Assembly: GCA_964569085.1 (NCBI GenBank)
Contig: CAZMTA010000014.1
Coordinates: 1 to 64,000, forward strand
Source: JAJCZZ01 sp964569085
GTDB lineage: Bacteria; Gemmatimonadota; Gemmatimonadetes; Longimicrobiales; Gaopeijiaceae
Direction: 5' to 3'
DNA length: 64,000 nucleotides
The translations under genes were made by a program, and so were the position numbers. This document shows, one piece after another, positions 59,610 through 64,000 of this stretch (within the stretch, counting starts at the first letter, position 1; every line of letters begins with the position of its first letter). The notes beneath the pieces are model-generated. The model ran no database searches and was not told where the DNA came from. It was given only the letters and a program-made list of their open reading frames with translations.

Positions 59610-60094
59610 CAGTAGCCCTCCGCCACGCCCACGTAGCCCCCGTCGTTGGCCCGGATGATGTCGTCCCGGGAGGCCGCCGCCGTCAGGGGCGGCGTGGACT
59701 GCCCGTCGGGCCCCATGCTGTAGAGGTCGAAGTCGCTGTTGATGGGGACCAGGAAGCGGTCCTTGCGGAGCGCGCCCCGGTTGGCCCCGCTGACGACCAG
59801 GTAGCGGTAGGGATTCCCCCACGGATCCAGCAGGCCGGCCCGGCCCACCTCCGCCAGGCTCGCGGGGAGGGCGTTGCCGTGGTCGAGGCGATAGTCGGTC
59901 AGGTCGAGCCCGATGGCCCGGAGATCCCCGATGGCCCGGGCCACCATGGCCCGCTCCCGCATCCGGGAGAAGTTCGGCACGGCAAGCGCCGCCAGGACCC
60001 CGAGGATGACGACCACGATGGCCATCTCCACCAGGGTGAAGCCGCGTCTGCGGGGCCCGGAGGCCCGGTCCGACCGATCCTTCGTCTCCCCCAA
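59609..60094 (-). CDS. Type IV pilin/pseudopilin (GspG-like)
   Basis: 161 aa from TTG at 60094 (GGGAGG, 60106-60101, just upstream). GTG at 60119-60121 is an alternative. Prepilin peptidase site and helix RRRG|FTLVEMAIVVVILGVLAA; Glu5 present. Globular part with LLDPWGNPYRYL, typical of GspG-type major pseudopilins, followed by DFDLYSMGPDGQ. The pilB/T/C genes are about 55 kb away. It is the first gene of the operon with the HD-GYP protein. Confidence 0.88.
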   Translation of the reverse strand: MGETKDRSDRASGPRRRGFTLVEMAIVVVILGVLAALAVPNFSRMRERAMVARAIGDLRAIGLDLTDYRLDHGNALPASLAEVGRAGLLDPWGNPYRYLVVSGANRGALRKDRFLVPINSDFDLYSMGPDGQSTPPLTAAASRDDIIRANDGGYVGVAEGY

Positions 60095-60266
60095 ACAGCC
60101 TCCCGGGGTGGGGCGAAGCACGTCCGCTCGGGGGGCTCAGGCGCGCGAGCCCCGTCGACGGTGCGAGCGATCCTCCCTGTATTGCCAAGCAGGCCAATAG
60201 TGCGGGGGAAACACGCACGGCGCCAGCGGGGCCCCCCGGGGAACGCCCGGGCGGGGTGGGACGGGC

Positions 60267-63506
<3,240 letters not shown>

Positions 63507-63687
63507 GGAATCTCCGCGGCAGGGTGACTGGAACGGCGCACGCTGGGGCTCCGCCCCGCCCCGTTACACGAAACCCCGTCGGCGGCGGGCGGCCGGACGA
63601 CGGGGCGGGGTCCAGGGCGAAGCCCTCCAATGGTGGCGGGCTCCGGGAGGCTTGGCAAGGCGCCGTTCTACCTCGAGCGGCGCGCGC

Positions 63688-63798
63688 TCACTCGCTCTTC
63701 TCGCCCTCCTTGCGCACCGCGGTGCTCAGGACGAAGAGGAAGCCTCCCCAGACGAAGCCCGTGACGAGCAGCATGGTGATCCAGGTGGCGGCGGTCAT
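63688..63798 (-). CDS. MetS-like NSS transporter small subunit (36 aa)
   Basis: Very small ORF: MTAATWITMLLVTGFVWGGF, then a short hydrophobic end and a basic/acidic tail. One helix (about 5-27) and the VWGGFLFVL...A.RKEGE pattern match the MetS small subunit of sodium-dependent NSS amino-acid transporters. ATG at 63798 with GGAG eight bases upstream. No NSS transporter is next to it: carB lies downstream and the 3' end of another gene upstream. Confidence 0.65.
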   Translation of the reverse strand: MTAATWITMLLVTGFVWGGFLFVLSTAVRKEGEKSE

Positions 63799-63895
63799 GA
63801 GTGGGCTCCGGGGGAGGGATGGAAGGAGGCGGGACGACGCTCCCGGGCCAACCTGGGTCGGGAGCGGGACGGGAACAAGGGCCCCCGCACGCCGG

Positions 63896-64000
63896 TCAGT
63901 CCACCACGATCTGGATGCCCCGGGCGTTGCTGGCCCGGTTCTGGGGATCCACGGCGGAGACCACCAGGACCGACGGCGGGTCGGCCCCCAGGTCCGCGAC
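63896..64000 (-). CDS. C-terminal end of an unidentified protein (truncated by window edge)
   Basis: The last 34 codons of a minus-strand gene that continues past 64000. The residues PPSVLVVSAVDPQNRASNAR and the ending GIQIVVD resemble the C-terminal strands of a fibronectin-III-like or glycosidase accessory domain. Too little is visible to name it. TGA at 63898-63896. Confidence 0.55.
   Translation of the reverse strand, partial: VADLGADPPSVLVVSAVDPQNRASNARGIQIVVD

Noticed and set aside
60176..60205. Sigma-54-like TTGGCC...TTGGCA sequence upstream of the pseudopilin gene (minus strand)
   Set aside because: The GG and GC elements are 8 nt apart and not the 10 nt that sigma-54 promoters need.

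Overview
The window is very GC-rich, gene-dense bacterial chromosome with no mobile element, CRISPR array, rRNA or tRNA that I could find. Several features point to a diderm of the phylum Gemmatimonadota or a close relative: LptF/LptG permeases, a TonB-dependent receptor, a TolC/MacAB efflux set, a giant SprA-like outer-membrane protein, a CBM9/DUF5916 outer-membrane protein, a CcmH with an atypical heme motif, and many GTG/TTG starts with 1-4 bp stop/start overlaps. The phylum is inferred from gene content; no marker gene was compared.

Layout. 59-4947 (minus): a type IV pilus motor set (comEA-like, pilB, pilT, pilC), suggesting twitching or DNA uptake. 5051-11155 (minus): the SprA-like protein, divergent from lptF-lptG (11318-13854). 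13953-14837: a DapF-like protein in which both catalytic cysteines are serines. 15031-17733: CBM9/DUF5916 protein. 17768-23783: a methionine/one-carbon operon (metH, then a homocysteine methyltransferase-MetF fusion interrupted by a 100-N assembly gap, then a small membrane protein). It is preceded by what looks like a SAM-II riboswitch. 23960-26190 (minus): Xaa-Pro peptidase and a second MetF-like protein. 26307-30923: DUF1028 protein, TonB receptor, phosphodiester glycosidase-like lipoprotein, small secreted protein. 30968-33268 (minus): CPBP protease, threonine synthase, small membrane protein. 33303-35702: ECF sigma factor, anti-sigma factor and PDZ protein. 35733-41925 (minus): a seven-gene operon that begins with a second ECF sigma factor and ends in TolC/MacA/MacB efflux.

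42192-46934 is the most unusual stretch. It has a 58-aa ORF ending at a strong hairpin, a PqqD-like protein paired with an HprK-related kinase, and a convergent operon of a pterin-synthase-like protein, a Gly-rich Tat peptide, a membrane protein and an HTTM protein. This looks like a peptide or protein modification locus of unknown product. The rest holds ADP-forming acyl-CoA synthetase (47027-49162), HNH protein, priA, a second M24 peptidase, a methyltransferase, a CcmH-like protein, an operon of pseudopilin, HD-GYP protein, small membrane protein and histone-deacetylase-like protein (56085-60094), carB (60267-63506), a MetS-like 36-aa peptide, and the 3' end of one more gene.

Functional links: metH and the fusion protein regenerate methionine and methyl-THF, and the riboswitch would shut them off when SAM is plentiful. 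PilB/T/C, the ComEA-like protein and the pseudopilin/HD-GYP operon suggest surface motility or uptake under c-di-GMP control. The two ECF operons look like envelope-stress modules.
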